A stretch of DNA of 64,000 nucleotides from Capsicum annuum (lineage: Eukaryota; Streptophyta; Magnoliopsida; Solanales; Solanaceae). Positions 1-12,269 of the stretch are shown here, piece by piece (the first letter of the stretch is position 1; each line of letters starts with the position of its first letter). Location of the stretch: positions 87,904-151,903 of the forward strand of contig NW_025856392.1 of assembly GCF_002878395.1 (NCBI RefSeq), written 5' to 3'. The notes beneath the pieces are model-generated. The model worked only from the letters and a program-made list of their open reading frames with translations, ran no database searches and was not told where the DNA came from. Position numbers and translations under genes: made by a program.

Positions 1-29
1 ATACATCAATAAGAGACATATAAATAGAC

Positions 30-149
30 CATCAATGTAATAACAATAAAGTAAGAACTCATTGGCACATCAATGAAGTGTTTTGGAGTCATCAATGCCA
101 TAACAATGAAGTAGGAACTTATTGGTAAATCAATGAAACGTTTTGGAGT
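30..149. repeat. 60-bp tandem repeat, two full units plus partial flanking units
   Basis: Units 30-89 and 90-149 both begin CATCAATG and end TTTTGGAGT, with about 85 % identity by eye. A weaker partial unit precedes them and another begins at 150. The repeat lies inside the leftmost LTR. No function is visible. Confidence 0.75.
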
Positions 150-1189
150 CATTAATAGCACATGGATCTTTTTTGAGTAACCGGATACCTTTTGACATTC
201 ATTAGTGCAATAAACATGTATGATTTGGAAAACAAGTAAGTATTAGAATATGTTGACATCTTGTAGGGTGGAAACAAGTTCATTAGTAACTTAGGACATC
301 ATACAAAACCATTATGGATCACATGTTACTGTATAACTTTGGAAACTTTCATGCAAAAGATATGGTATAGAGTATGCTTTACGTACCTGACTGTCAACCT
401 TCAATACTAGTCCCAAATGGACTTCTAGTTTTTTTGGATTACTTATCTACAATGAACATATATAATAATCTAGTATTAGCGACCAAACGTCACAATTCAA
501 TTATTTGAATTCACCAAACAAGTGGTTAAGTAGTAAGCCTTAATTACACCATAAAGGTTGTGACTTTAACCCTCTTATACTCCAATTACATTCACATGCC
601 ATGCATATTCATACAATATCCTCCAATATCAAGTTTGAATTCATTTATCCTTTCAACCAATCCATTAAACCAAATTGAGCCATAGACATAAATAATCATC
701 AATTCAATAGTATATCACAATATCCACCTTCCATAACTCAATTACCATATCCACCTTCCACAATTCAATACAACTAAACCATACAAAATAGTCCATAACC
801 CTATTTTCATCACCTTTTAATAACAACCAATACATAAAATCCTCTATCACACATATACATATGGAAAAGAACAAAGGCAAACAATATTCATACCTTAGAA
901 TTCACCTCTTGATTATGCAATCCTATTTGCACAAATAATAGGTGTCGTTCGAAGCTCTCGAGATGACAAACACAGTTATCGAATTACTTTGAAATTTCTA
1001 CGGTTGAATCAAAAGTAATTTAAAGGTCAAATTTAGCTAGGGTTTGTTCTTTCTCAATTATTGATGATGAAAATGAGTTTTTGAACTCATATACCTGTAT
1101 ATATACACATATTCCCATCCATAATATAATAGAAAATTACCAAAATTCCTTTAAAATTTAAATAATGTCAAATCTGTCCTTTGGTGGAC

Positions 1190-1533
1190 TGTTTTGATAA
1201 GCTAAAGTAGATCGACCATAACTTTTTGCTCCGATATCAGATTTGGGTGAAATTTGTATCGTTGGAAGGATAATTCAAAGGTATTTCATTTCATATAAAG
1301 TAGGCTACCCAGTTCGTCCTGTACAAGGAGTTATGGTCGTTTGAAATTGACCCTAAAAATCTATTTTGATAGGCTGAAGTAAAACAAGTATAACTCCTTA
1401 CTCAGACGTTGGATTTTGATGAAACCAATTTCATTCCAAAGAAGACTCAAAGATATTTCTTTTCACAGGTCTCAGCTCTCCCAGTTTATTAGATTAAGGG
1501 ATTTATAATTATTCGAAGTTGACCCAAAAATTC
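1190..1533. repeat. About 172-bp imperfect tandem duplication inside LTR
   Basis: The block from about 1190 to 1361 recurs, strongly diverged, from about 1362 to 1533. Anchors are GATAAGCTAAAGTA versus GATAGGCTGAAGTA, and CATAACTTTTTGCTC versus TATAACTCCTTACTC. The sequence resembles the CCATAACT...GATATC...GTTGGAA repeat block I know from many plant gypsy LTRs. Confidence 0.6.
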
Positions 1534-1941
1534 AGCTGGCCTCAGTAGTTTGTATGCATGAAATTTTCCTGCACATTTACTATTCCCAAATATCCCGGCC
1601 ACCATTTTATAGTTTCGAACATGCTCGATTATATCTGAAACTAATCCATTTTTGGAAATCTTTATATATTTGAAAATCTTATTCAATAACCTTTGCATGG
1701 AACCATCGACGGGCAAATTACGGTATAAATAATATAAAAAAATTAATTTCGTATAAATAAGATCAATACATGTACTTAAATACGCCAATACACGTACTTG
1801 AATACGGGGTGTTACAAATATATACCTTTTATGAGCACATTATTATAGAATTTATTTTGGGAGGATTATTTAGAACAAAGAGAATAAGGATCTAAAAACC
1901 CAAATCCCATAACTATGTGTCAGCATAGGATTTACGGTTAT

Positions 1942-3264
1942 TGAAACTCATAATTACACCTAAAATACACATGTGGTCATTGTCAATAAATTTATCCAAC
2001 TATGGATTCGGGGTTGATCTCATACGGAGTATATTTTCACCTTCAAGTGTTAGAATTTGCTAAATTCTTTCTGTGAATTAAACACAATAAAATAAAATAG
2101 CGGGAGGGGTTGTTTAAAATGTTTTTTAACACTTTTGAATGATGTTATCAATTGAGAGAATTAATTTATACTAGATAATAATATCAAGTTGTTAATAAAA
2201 GTAAAAATAACTTAAGGGTCTTCTATCACGGGTGTATGATCATACACGAGTAAGTAGCATTTTCCTTAGTTCGATTAGAGTTGTGCATAGTATCTACTTT
2301 TATAAAATATGAATCATGTCATTGATGGAAAATACTCCTCACCCTTATTCCCTTTCACAAGTAGGATAAGGCATCTAACCCAAATTAGAATTTGTAACCA
2401 CCAATACTCAATTGAAATATTGAATATTAACTAAACTCACAACAATTAACCAATTAGGATAGCAAAAAATTATCACCCATGCACTTAATTAAAACCCAAT
2501 CATCATAAAACGCTATGTTTGGGGAAATTCCTAATCATGATTTAAGATGAAGAAGATATACCTATATGCTCACTTTTTATATGCTCATTTTATTCCACCA
2601 TTGTATTGAATACCCACAAAGAAAGATTAATTCTAGGTTTTGATAATTACTAAAAGGGCTAATCCTAAGCTTAAGAAATTTGATTACAACTTGTAAATGT
2701 CAAAGTAGTAAAAAACAACAGGGTTTTAAAGTTAAAATAATGATATTTATATAACCTAGAAGTTCAAACTAAATAATAACAAAGTTGCCACAATTTAAGT
2801 TTGATGATCTGAACTAGGCTTGCCCAACTCTTCGATAATGAACCAAAGTGATGTTGATCACCAAACTTTCCTCTAATTCTTGGTACTTTTCTTTGGAATT
2901 TGTTAAATTTGTATATATAAGTATTTCATAGAAAAAATCTTTGGCGGTGCACCAAACACATATTGTGGTTTTCCAAACATCAAAGTATATACCTCATTAG
3001 TTTTGGTCACTTTGGTTACATAGAGTGTACTTTGGCAAAATGTCAGCAGCTTTGGTAAAACTGCATTGGCGATGGGAGCTCTCTTCCTTTTCCTTTTATC
3101 CATCTTTTTGGCTTCCATTATCCTTGTTTTGTTCATTGGGTGATCTTTTGGATTCAACCATAAAAATCAAATAAACTAACATTAGATATTGCTCAAAATG
3201 GCTTTAAGGATGTTGATTTCTTACTAAAGTTAGGTTGAATGAGTCATAAAATTTTATCTCATCA
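1942..3264 (-). mobile_element. 3' LTR of Athila-like element B (left end)
   Basis: On the minus strand the LTR starts TGATGAGAT at 3264, just after a sequence (CTCAAGGACAATC...AAGTTGTAGTTGT) that matches in position and wording the segment before the Athila-A 3' LTR. It ends near 1942. Its last 420 bp or so align with the LTR at 41101, sharing the ATAATTACACCTAAA block, the AACACTTTTGAA block and the AAGTAGCATTTTC block. The rest diverges, so pairing with the right-hand LTR is likely but not secure. It holds CCAAAGTGAC-type motifs at 2835-3010. The open frame at 2903-3157 is LTR noise. Confidence 0.6.
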
Positions 3265-3451
3265 ACAACTACAACTTAAATATTTGATTGTCCTTGAGAA
3301 AATCAAAGCACACATAACAAAATAAAAATGTCTACTTATGATTTTACTTGAGAGATCAAACATATGCTCATAAATGTCAAAAAGGGTCAATCAATATGCT
3401 TGATTGGTGCAATTGAGGACCCTCAAATCAAGAATATTCTTTCTCTTAGAT
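3265..3451 (-). other. Athila-B 3' untranslated segment, left part
   Basis: Non-coding. It parallels the region at 17846-18000 of Athila-A (similar ATGATTTTACTTGAGAGATC versus TCATGTTTAATCTC blocks). It ends in TAGAT (3447-3451), which is repeated exactly after the inserted LTR at 8194-8198. Confidence 0.5.
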
Positions 3452-6400
3452 TGGAATACCCTTGTGTCTGGACCTTAGAAAATTTCCTTGATTTCTAGTT
3501 TCTAGGAACGGTAAAACAAGAGGAATAAGTGATACACTTAGGTACGGGTGGTATAGTCCAGTCGTAGGCTAACTAGTGTTGGTTGGTGGGATAGATGTAG
3601 TTACTGGAATGGGTATGATTTGGGTAGTTCAACTTTTATAGTTGGGTATGGATTAAATGGTTTCTTTACTTAACCTTAGACTTGGTAACATAATTTGGAT
3701 CTGAGTAAGAGTGTGTAACGCCCACAGTCTGTACTCTGGATGCTATACGATGCTTATAATACCAATGGTCCATAAGCTAACCCATGATTGGTACCTACTA
3801 CAATAACTGAATAATAATACTGTATTATCGGAAAATTAGGCACAAACTTCCATAAGGTTCAAAACTATAAATAAATACTGAGTACTGAAAACTTATACTA
3901 ATACATCTGGCTGAAATACTCTAGTCTAGAAAGCCTCTACTGTCTGAACAATGAGCTGATGGGACAAGTCCCCAACTAACTCTGGCTACAGAAATACACT
4001 GGGTATTGAAATACTGGAATAATATCTTTTTCCTCGAACAATGATGACTCACCACTAGTCTGTTGTTGATGGATCAGGCTGCTAAGTATGATCGGGTGCC
4101 CGTGCATCTGAACCTATGATATAAGACATCAAAGTACAAAATAAATATATGTGTCAGTACTTTGAATGTACTGGTATTCAAAGTAAGGTAGGCTGAGATG
4201 CATGGTTTTATATGCATGAACAATATTGACTGAATAACACGAGTATAACTGAACAAGAGAACATGCATAAATACATAAATTGTAACTAAGGTCATGCTAA
4301 CACTGGATACTGAGGTCTGAATTTCTGATTTACTGATATCTGAGTTCACTGATACTGTATTACTATTAACTAAGCTACTATATCTGACAGTCCTAATTCT
4401 GTGGAACTATTCTGAGTTTTATATTGAACTAAGTTACTCTGTGTGACAGCCCTAATTTTCATATAATTTTATTGAGTTCTATTCTAAAGACAGAAACTAA
4501 GACTGTGGGAGGTAATCATCTAGTTGACATGCCGCTTTCTAAATATATTAGGGTCTAACCTATAACCCCAATTGAAATAGTGTCAGTACCATGCCACGGG
4601 TAAAGATAACTATGAGTTGACCCTCTCTGATAGAAAGCTCTTTCATCAACCCTCGCTGGCAGGAAAAATCATATGAGATGTACTAACCCAAGTGTGATAG
4701 GAAGATATCTCAACCAACGGTGGCTACGTAGTTCTATAATACAAGAATTGCTATTAAGGATCAAACCCTCTACTGGCAAGAATGCCCCCATCCATTGGTT
4801 CGCTCGGTGCTGAATCCTACTCCTAACTGAATAAACACTAAACTAATTCCTAGTTCATACTAGGCTTGACTGAGCTATTACTGATTATACTATGTAACTA
4901 GACTGAACTGAGTTTACTGATTTCTACTGATAGACGGAGCACTACTAAATTTTGTTAACTGACTTAATTTATTGAGCTCTGAACTGGATATTGAACTGGA
5001 CTGGACTGATAGTGAGTCTACTGTGTTTTTCCTGAGTTATGTAATTAACTAAGAGTACTACTGATCGTGACATGACTGATATTATTCTGTAGCTAATACA
5101 GGCTCTAGGTAAGCAGCTAAATTGTCAGGTATTAAATACCCCCAGGACTAGATAGCATAAAAATTAAATCACTGCATGACTTTAGTAAGACATTGGTACA
5201 AGCATGCTAGTAATACATTCACTTAGACATCTTTGGTCAAACACTTGTTATACATGAGCTTGTGCATGATTGATATCACAAAAATACATGTTATGCTTGG
5301 AATGGTCTAATCACATAAGTATTTTGACAAATAATTGCGCAGCATGGGTATTTCATATATCAACAAATATGTAGTAACATCTTGGATTCTACGTTCAACT
5401 TGCAATTCAAGAGTTTGACATGTAGTTCACAAGATTCAATTCATAATTAAATTAGATTGCATGAACTTGGAACAAATCATGGAATAAGATCACGATTAAT
5501 ATCATAATCCTTAATACATTCTAGATCCAACATAAAATTCAAGAAATCAATTAGCTTGTATTTTAAAAGTGTTTATTGAAATCCAAGGATGGAAGGAAAC
5601 TCTTGGATGAACACTTCACGTACCTTGGTTGCTAAATTCTTACAGAATGATGGTGAATTCTTAAGCCTTGAGTTTGTAATTTGATCTACTAATGTTTTTG
5701 TTCTTGAGTAAATTTTGAATTGGGAATGAATTTTGACTCTAAAGAGGGTTAATTTCATGTTTTGGGGGCTGAGATAACGTCGGAAAAGTCCAAAATACCC
5801 ATGAGGACATGGCTTTTTAATGACTGAAAATTGATTCAGTGATGCACAGACCAACGTGCCGCATCGTTGGCATCAACGTAATGGCAAATACAACGCGTTG
5901 AGTCCACATTGGTTCACTTGAATTATCAATGGGAGTAAGGGAAAAATACCCATCGACGCGATAGGTGACACAGCGTGTTGAGATCACATTGATCCACTGG
6001 TTTGAGCTTTTGAATGTGTTTCAAACAATGTCCAAAAAATTTGAAACTTTTCCGAGAATACCTAATGACATTTCTGATCATGTAACCTAAAAATTGATAT
6101 TTAAAGGTCATAAGGACCATGAAATAGAGTCTCCAACCTAAGAAGGCTAAAATAACACTGAGTATGAACACTTAACAGAAATTTTGTAAGTCTGGACCCC
6201 TTAACAAGATTTAAATGTCTGAGTTAAGCTTAGAATTTTGTGGGGTCTTACAAAGTGTCTAACCATGGGCCATAAGCCAGGGTATGAGTCATACCCAAGA
6301 CTCGTATAGTGGCCAGTGTTCAAATCTCATGGATTCTATTCTACTAGGGGTTCAGTTTATGGGTACTTGTCCTAGACTTGAATACGACTTAGGTTTAGGT

Positions 6401-8193
6401 GTTTCATACCTTAGAAAATATTTGGTTCAAAGGGGAAAGCCTATGGTATGAGATTTAGGTACAACTTATACAAGAAGAGTAGGACTCGTAAGGGTTAGTT
6501 GTACCTTATGACGAGAATTTAATGTTGTTTAAGTGAGGACAATCTGGACATTTTCCCACTTGTCCTAATAAGGTCCCATGGATTATATTGTACTTAGAAG
6601 GCTATTTTCTCTATTATTTTATTCTTAAACACTTGGAAAACACTTTAAATCCTCTCTAGATTCTTGGGTAAATGAAGTGTGTGTTTTATCTTAAGTAGTA
6701 AATTGGGGCTTGTCTAGATGATTTCTCTTAATCATCACCTTGTTTTAAGGTATATTCCCTTATCTCATTGTTAGTTCTAACTAATGTCATGGTTTTATAC
6801 CATGTTTTCATGATTTGAATGTTGTATGATTTTGAATTTTAAAATTAATTTAGGGGTTTTAGTTATCAATTCTTAGTTATGGTTTTCCCATGTTTTTAAT
6901 TATTCTTTTATATGAATTAATGGTGGTTTTGGATAATATGTTCCATTGGAATGTTTATTTGGTAATGTACTTTGGTTTTGGAAATACTATGATCCCAAAG
7001 TGTTTGACAAAATGCCCATAACAATGCTTTCACTATAATATTTGTTTTTTAATGGAACTTATGCATGGTCTAAACCTAGTAATGGAAATTGAAATGATAT
7101 GAATGCTTTAAATGGATTTAAAGGACTTGGTGGCCATGGTCTTTGTTTAATTGTTGATCACGTGGGTTACATGGAAATCCCCTTAGGATTAGATAAGAAC
7201 AATACTTGCAAGTTATAGCGAGTATGAAGATACCACTACTAGTGGCCTTTATTAACAATAATGGAATACAGGTTTGGTTCAAAAATGGTTTTAATTGTTC
7301 TTAAAAGAGGGAGACATGTATAAATACCGTGGAATGTGGAGGTCCCAGGGGGATCAAAAAGTAAAACTCACATTTTCCGATATGAGGTTTTGTCCTAGTG
7401 ATAGTATACATGATTTTACACTTTATCATTTAAGGGATGTACTAGTCATCCCAGGTTTTCTTCCCAGGTCATGCAGCTTCATGCAGTGGCGCCTTTTAGC
7501 ATGGAGAGTTGAACCCATATAGCCTGTGTGCATGATATAGGATAATGGAGTTACACATCTTTAGGCGTTGCATCCCCATGAGATGGAGGAATCAACCATT
7601 TTACTCATCTTTCTTAGCATTTGGATATTTGAGGACAACTGTTAGATTGAAGTCATGAGATTTCATCTTTTTGGAAGGCTCCATCGCAAGGATTTTATTT
7701 TATAGTTTGACTTATTTATGGATATTGTTTTTTTCTATGGTTGGGGCCATGTCCCAATCGTATCTTGGAATTCTTTTAGTTAGACTCTTTGTGGTACCTC
7801 TACGGGTCTGTATAGGCGAGATCGGTATTGGTGTCAGCCTTAATAGTAGCATTGGTATTGAAGCTCAACTCATTGAACATAATTTCTTACTATTCCATCG
7901 TATTTCATTTTTGTATTAATTATACAATGATTTGAAACTTATTTGGTTATGGTTGTGTATATGGTTAGGTTTGGCTTCGTATGGTTGTATGATTGGCAGG
8001 GAACAATCGGACTCGGTTTGGTCGGTCATAGTGATAGACCTATCCCAGAGTCTATAATTTTTATAGTTACACTATCTTTTTATATGTTGGAAATTAATCC
8101 AACTTAGAGGTTGGGTTGGGCAATGGGGGTGGTTTTCGGTCCTAGTTGAACTTGGGACGCCCATTATGATAAGGCCTCGGTTGGGTCATGTCA
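3452..8193 (+). mobile_element. Solo LTR of an unassigned gypsy-type family, itself interrupted
   Basis: It starts TGGAATACCC and ends GGTCATGTCA (TG...CA) and is bracketed by a perfect 5-bp target duplication, TAGAT at 3447-3451 and 8194-8198. Without the nested LTR at 3714-6252 and its 5-bp duplication the solo LTR is about 2.2 kb. The plus orientation is inferred from a leader-like stretch around 6600-6760 that ends in AAG|GTATA, like the splice-donor-like site in the other LTRs here. No gag-pol is attached. It sits in the 3' UTR of Athila-B. The open frames at 7295-7522 and 7671-7919 lie inside it and resemble no family I know. Confidence 0.75.
3714..6252 (-). mobile_element. Solo Tekay-like LTR nested inside the solo LTR 3452-8193
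   Basis: It runs from TGTAACGCCC to GGGGTCTTACA on the plus strand and is about 2.54 kb. It is flanked by GAGTG (3709-3713) and AAGTG (6253-6257), a target duplication with one mismatch. It is collinear with the two LTRs of the element at 27473-37706: the same CATAAGCTAACCCATGA block near its low end, the same CTCTTGGATGA block, and the same GTGGGGTCTTACA terminus. A splice-donor-like AAG|GTACGTG lies at 5633 (minus). The isolated LTR implies LTR-LTR recombination that removed the body. Confidence 0.88.
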
Positions 8194-8555
8194 TAGATGC
8201 AATCAATGAAACAAACAAGGGATTAATAACAATCACTCATCCTCTTAAATAGATCATGTGCATTAATACCATACCATAGGCTTGCCCATGTTTTCCTTCT
8301 CACCATATGTAGGCACGCTACATAGGAGATCATAAAGGTATTTTTTTATCTAGTAATACAGGAAATAGGTAAGGTAGGATAACATTTGGTTCTAGTGACT
8401 CTGCCTTCTTGAAACACTACATGAGATTTTAACTTAATTCTTTCTTAATACTCACCCAAATTAACATTATTTGGACCTTTTTATGACAACTTCTGGTTGC
8501 ATACTAGCAAACTTCCTTCTTTCATCCAATTCAAAGAAAAAATGACTCATTTATT

Positions 8556-8577
8556 TATATCTATATCTATATCTATA
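8556..8577. repeat. (TATATC)n microsatellite
   Basis: About three and a half units of TATATC. Simple-sequence slippage. Confidence 0.9.
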
Positions 8578-8709
8578 ATCTCATTTATTTTTCATTTAAT
8601 TCTCTTATTTGTTATATCCACAATGGGTAGGATGTAAAACAGATGGACATAAATGGACCCAAAAATATTTACATTCTTAATTACAAAACCTACCCGACAA
8701 TACTCCACC

Positions 8710-8735
8710 CCAACTTAGGCTTTCACCTAAGTTGG
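8710..8735. repeat. Perfect 10-bp inverted repeat (hairpin) in Athila-B 3' UTR
   Basis: CCAACTTAGG and CCTAAGTTGG are exact reverse complements separated by CTTTCA. On the minus strand the downstream arm runs into AAGTTGGGGTGG, a purine-rich tract like the one at 18550-18580 in Athila-A, where the hairpin is imperfect. It may mark an internal PPT-like site or the end of the coding transcript. The role is unknown. Confidence 0.75.
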
Positions 8736-9239
8736 TTTAAGGCCTCACCTATGTTATTCAATATGGTTTTAGTTCAAAAGAGGGTATCATGAGAAAATGG
8801 ATTATGGCTTGTAACATGGTTGTCAAAGAAAGATACTTCAAGGAACAATTTGGGTAAAGCTAGGTTACTTAACTCACAATAGGGAGGTTATAAAGTAAAT
8901 TTTAAAATTTCAGTCTCGATTGATGGTCTAAGGTCATTTATCCAACATCACCATGACCGATACTTAGCGACGAACCAAAAAGGCAATTTCTAGATGGAAC
9001 CATGAAAATAGATCAAATCAAAGCCTCACCACACATGTCACTCAACTACTAACTCAATAAAGCACTTTCAATCCCCTAATTGACATGCTACATTTAATGC
9101 ACATATAAAGGAGGTACTTAAATAGTCAACAAAAGATGCACATATTCACAATAAAGAGTATCTAAATATTTCATCTCAACTAAACAAATTTAAAATATAG
9201 GAACTTCTTAAAAGTGGTTGGTCAATTCACAACTGATTT

Positions 9240-11600
9240 GTCCAATTCAAGCTGCTTGCATGCGCAAATCTCTACAATAGTACTCTTTGAGTCTAAGCGT
9301 TCTATTGCTAGCCCTCTTCTTGATTATCTTACCAAGAGATCCTTAATGAATAAACAACATACAAGTAACAACTAAGGAACTATGAAAAAACTAAATGAAA
9401 AACATCACACATACTCCATCAAAATTAGGAAATGATACACCAATATAGTCAAGAGCATAAAAAATAATTAGAGACCCAAATGAGAATAGTATAAGAATCA
9501 ACAAAAATCAAAAGTATCAAATATTATAGGACAATAATAAGAGTCCCATCAACTCAAATAAAAGAAGTTTCCTCAGAGCAATAGGACTAACATATAATAG
9601 TAGAATGATTGGAAGGGGTCCTTTGGGACATGCTAAGCATGAGATAGTAAATGGCTCTCAGAAGTGACCACAATCTAGGAATCTGGTCTTTATTCAGCTT
9701 TGGATGTTATCTGTAGTGCTAGATCAGGAATCAATGTAGGTATCTCTAAAGAGAATTCAGGAGCAATCACATAGTGCAAATCTCTCCGCAGTAAGCTTGG
9801 ACCCTCTAGCTCCTATTTGTGAAGTCTTATGCGCTAACCTCTTTTGAGTGTATATTAGTTTTACATTCTCAGATTTCTATGAATCATCAAAGTTTCATAC
9901 TAGGGGATCAATAGAAATTTCAACACTCTAGTCATCAGTCGCTTTGTCAACTTCCTTAATCTCAAAGACATCATCATTATCATCCTCCTCTATCATAGTC
10001 TGATCTACTGTCTATTGAGAACTATCTATAGCCTATGCATGACTCTATGTATCCTTAATATAAATATTAATTATGCAATCCTTTATAATATCAACCAAAA
10101 AATATTTGATATTTGTAGACCTCAGTTAATCCAACTTAGTCCTCACCAAAGAAATTGTAGCCTACATGGCTGCCCAATCCATTATATGGCTACCCTCACT
10201 TTGTTGCTATCGACCCTTCTTAATTGTTATGCTTAAAACATATAATCCCTCACTATATATTCTAAAAGTCTCTATAAACCTCATCTGCTTAATAAAAAGT
10301 GATAAAGTAGCCTTAATGGCCATCAAAATAATGGTCGCTATCTAAGCTTCCAATTAGATTGATCTCTGATCTACATCAAAATCCAAATTTCATATCTTGA
10401 TAATATTATCCTGAGTCAATAGAGGTCTAGGAAGAGTTGTAGCCACTAAATTTTGTGAACTAGGAGAACTAGATTACGTCGAATGTGATGGTTTGATTTA
10501 AGAAGTAGTGAAAGGTTGAACAGTAGCAATGGGAGTTAGTTTTATATCTCTACCCTCTAGCCTCAATATCAATGACTGGGGATGTATCAACTTGAGATTT
10601 GTTCTTCTATGCTTGATCCCAAAGGTAGGTTTCTTCTATTATATTGATGCATATATGGAGGTTGGAGTTAACTGAATATCTATCTCAAGTCAAAAGAAAA
10701 CTTCTGCCCTTTGGTACAACATTGAAATAAGGAATTCAAATAAGAGATAAGTGTGCTTCTACTATGATCACATGACAAACTATGGCGCAGGCATGCAAAT
10801 GAGAGAAAAGTGTGATTCATCTGTTTTCACATGGCTATCTCTGGCACATTAAATATGCTAAGGTTCGACCTCTCTTTCTTTATAATGGCCCATAATAAAG
10901 CTTCCTTTTAATGCCAAAGAATTGAGTCATTATATAAGCAGATGAGATTACTATGCATCAAACTCAACCAATACCTATCTTAAGATTTATGTTTTTCTTC
11001 TCGATTACAGCCCTTAGTGCAATCCCTAGAGGAAACTTATCTCTATGATATGGACCAACCTCTGAGGTCATCAAGTGACTTTTAAACCCTATTGGAAAGG
11101 TATTGAAATCAAAAATCTTATTGATTTTAGATTCATCATATTTTATTATGACCCATCGAATACTAACACTATAAACTATTTGTTGAGGCTTGTTCTTGAT
11201 TACTTTAGGAGGAAACAACTTATCATAAGCTTTATAGAATTCACAAACCTAATTTGTAGTATAAGGACGTTAGGGCGATGTGAATATCTAAAAATCATAA
11301 TACTTATTAGCCCTATAGTTGGGTTATATCTATATAAAAAAATCATTCATGGACCATCTCTGCTCTTTTAATATATTATGTTGTCTCAAAATTTTAAGTT
11401 TATTCAATAATCTAGTAGACACCATGGTTTGGGGGTCTACGACTTTTTTGGTGCATTATTCATCCTTATTTCTCTTTAAGGGTTTCACCACAAGAGTAGG
11501 CATAAAAGAATGTATCATAGTACTTTAGTAATCCATTGTAAAGTTTGGCTCATCGCCAGAGTTATCAACCCATTTCCAAAGTAGATTTTTTTACCCAAGT
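9240..11600 (-). pseudogene. Decayed extra ORF region of Athila-B (between integrase and 3' UTR)
   Basis: This stretch lies where Athila elements often carry an additional, sometimes called env-like, ORF. The best-preserved minus frame is 10964-11218. It begins MFPPKVIKNKPQ and contains SKINKIFDF...FKSHLMTSEVGPYHRD, which resembles the N-terminal part of the plant transposon-associated proteins carried by such elements. An acidic run EEDDNDDVFEIKEVD is readable around 9950-10010 (minus). Stops and frame changes are everywhere. I see no clear signal peptide or membrane segment, so env identity is not supported. The plus frames at 10015-10236, 11075-11371 and 11319-11528 are antisense shadows. 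Confidence 0.4.
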
Positions 11601-12269
11601 TTGAATCAAATTCAAAAAATGATTTCAAGATCTATCCAAAGCTATTAATTTAATTTTTCAAGTATTTTTCTTGATAGGTACTTAGACTTCCCCAATTATT
11701 GACACCACTTGGCACGTAATAAAATCTTTACCGAAACCCCAAATTAATTTTAAACCCTACAATCTATTTTTCATTCAATTTCAACATTAATGGACACCAA
11801 CAATGTGTATGCATGAATTCAATCTAGTAATGTATACCCTAGGCATGCTCGCTACAAATAATCCGAATAAAAACTAAAACTTTGACCAATAAATTCACAA
11901 TAGCTTTTAAATCCTAATGACTTAACACGCAAACTCAAAATAGCAAGACAAGGGAACATTTAGCTGCTTAAACTAAAATAAACATTAGTCAAAATTAACC
12001 ATAAGTAGCCAAGCTTTAAATGGAATGAATTGCTAAAGGGAAAAAAACATTGAGACATAATCTCCCACAATAAATTCCACTGAGCAGTAGTGTAGCATAG
12101 AACAATGGTGTAGTAGTGGTGTAATAACACTGTGTATGAGAGAGAGAGAGAGAGAGAGAAAAAATACAGTGGTGGTAAATCTGAGAGCATTATAATATAG
12201 TTAAGAAGAGAGGAAAATAGGTTGACCGAAAAAGTAAGATATTAGAAGTCAAATAATTTTTCATTTTTA
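11601..12269. other. AT-rich spacer of Athila-B, nothing recognisable
   Basis: It lies between the extra-ORF remnant and the repeat-motif block and contains only the GA microsatellite listed separately. The minus frame at 11960-12190 is built largely from that microsatellite and is not a gene. Confidence 0.4.
12138..12159. repeat. (GA)11 microsatellite
   Basis: Eleven uninterrupted GA units follow GTAT, then an A run. A candidate length-variable marker. Confidence 0.95.

Larger units (their letters stand above)
1..1816 (-). mobile_element. Partial LTR of a Ty3/gypsy-type element (minus strand), cut by window start
   Basis: Read on the minus strand, the LTR begins TGTAACACCCCG at 1816, a typical plant gypsy LTR start, and runs leftward out of the window. 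No polypurine tract lies beside it at 1817, so this is either a solo LTR or the 5' LTR of an element lying to the left. It contains a 172-bp imperfect tandem duplication, a 60-bp tandem repeat and a splice-donor-like AAG|GTATG at about 893. The minus-strand open frame at 1489-1788 matches nothing I recognise and is read as chance. Confidence 0.7.
8199..9230 (-). other. Athila-B 3' untranslated region, right part
   Basis: Non-coding. It is recognised by comparison with Athila-A 18200-18780: CCATAGGCTTGCCCATG...TTTTC matches CTATAGGATTGCCCTTA...TTTTC, a CCTCAACTTAGG/CCCCAACTTAGG block occurs in both, and both have a following GGTATCAT...GAAATGG block. It ends in a poorly conserved stretch. Confidence 0.5.

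Noticed and set aside
30..149. Direct repeats considered as CRISPR
   Set aside because: Units abut without spacers and lie in a plant LTR; this is an ordinary tandem repeat.
9950..11218. Envelope gene of a plant retrovirus
   Set aside because: No signal peptide, transmembrane segment or continuous frame can be seen; position alone does not support an env call.
11075..11371. 98-codon plus-strand frame
   Set aside because: Overlaps the minus frame with the transposon-associated resemblance; no recognisable motif on the plus strand.
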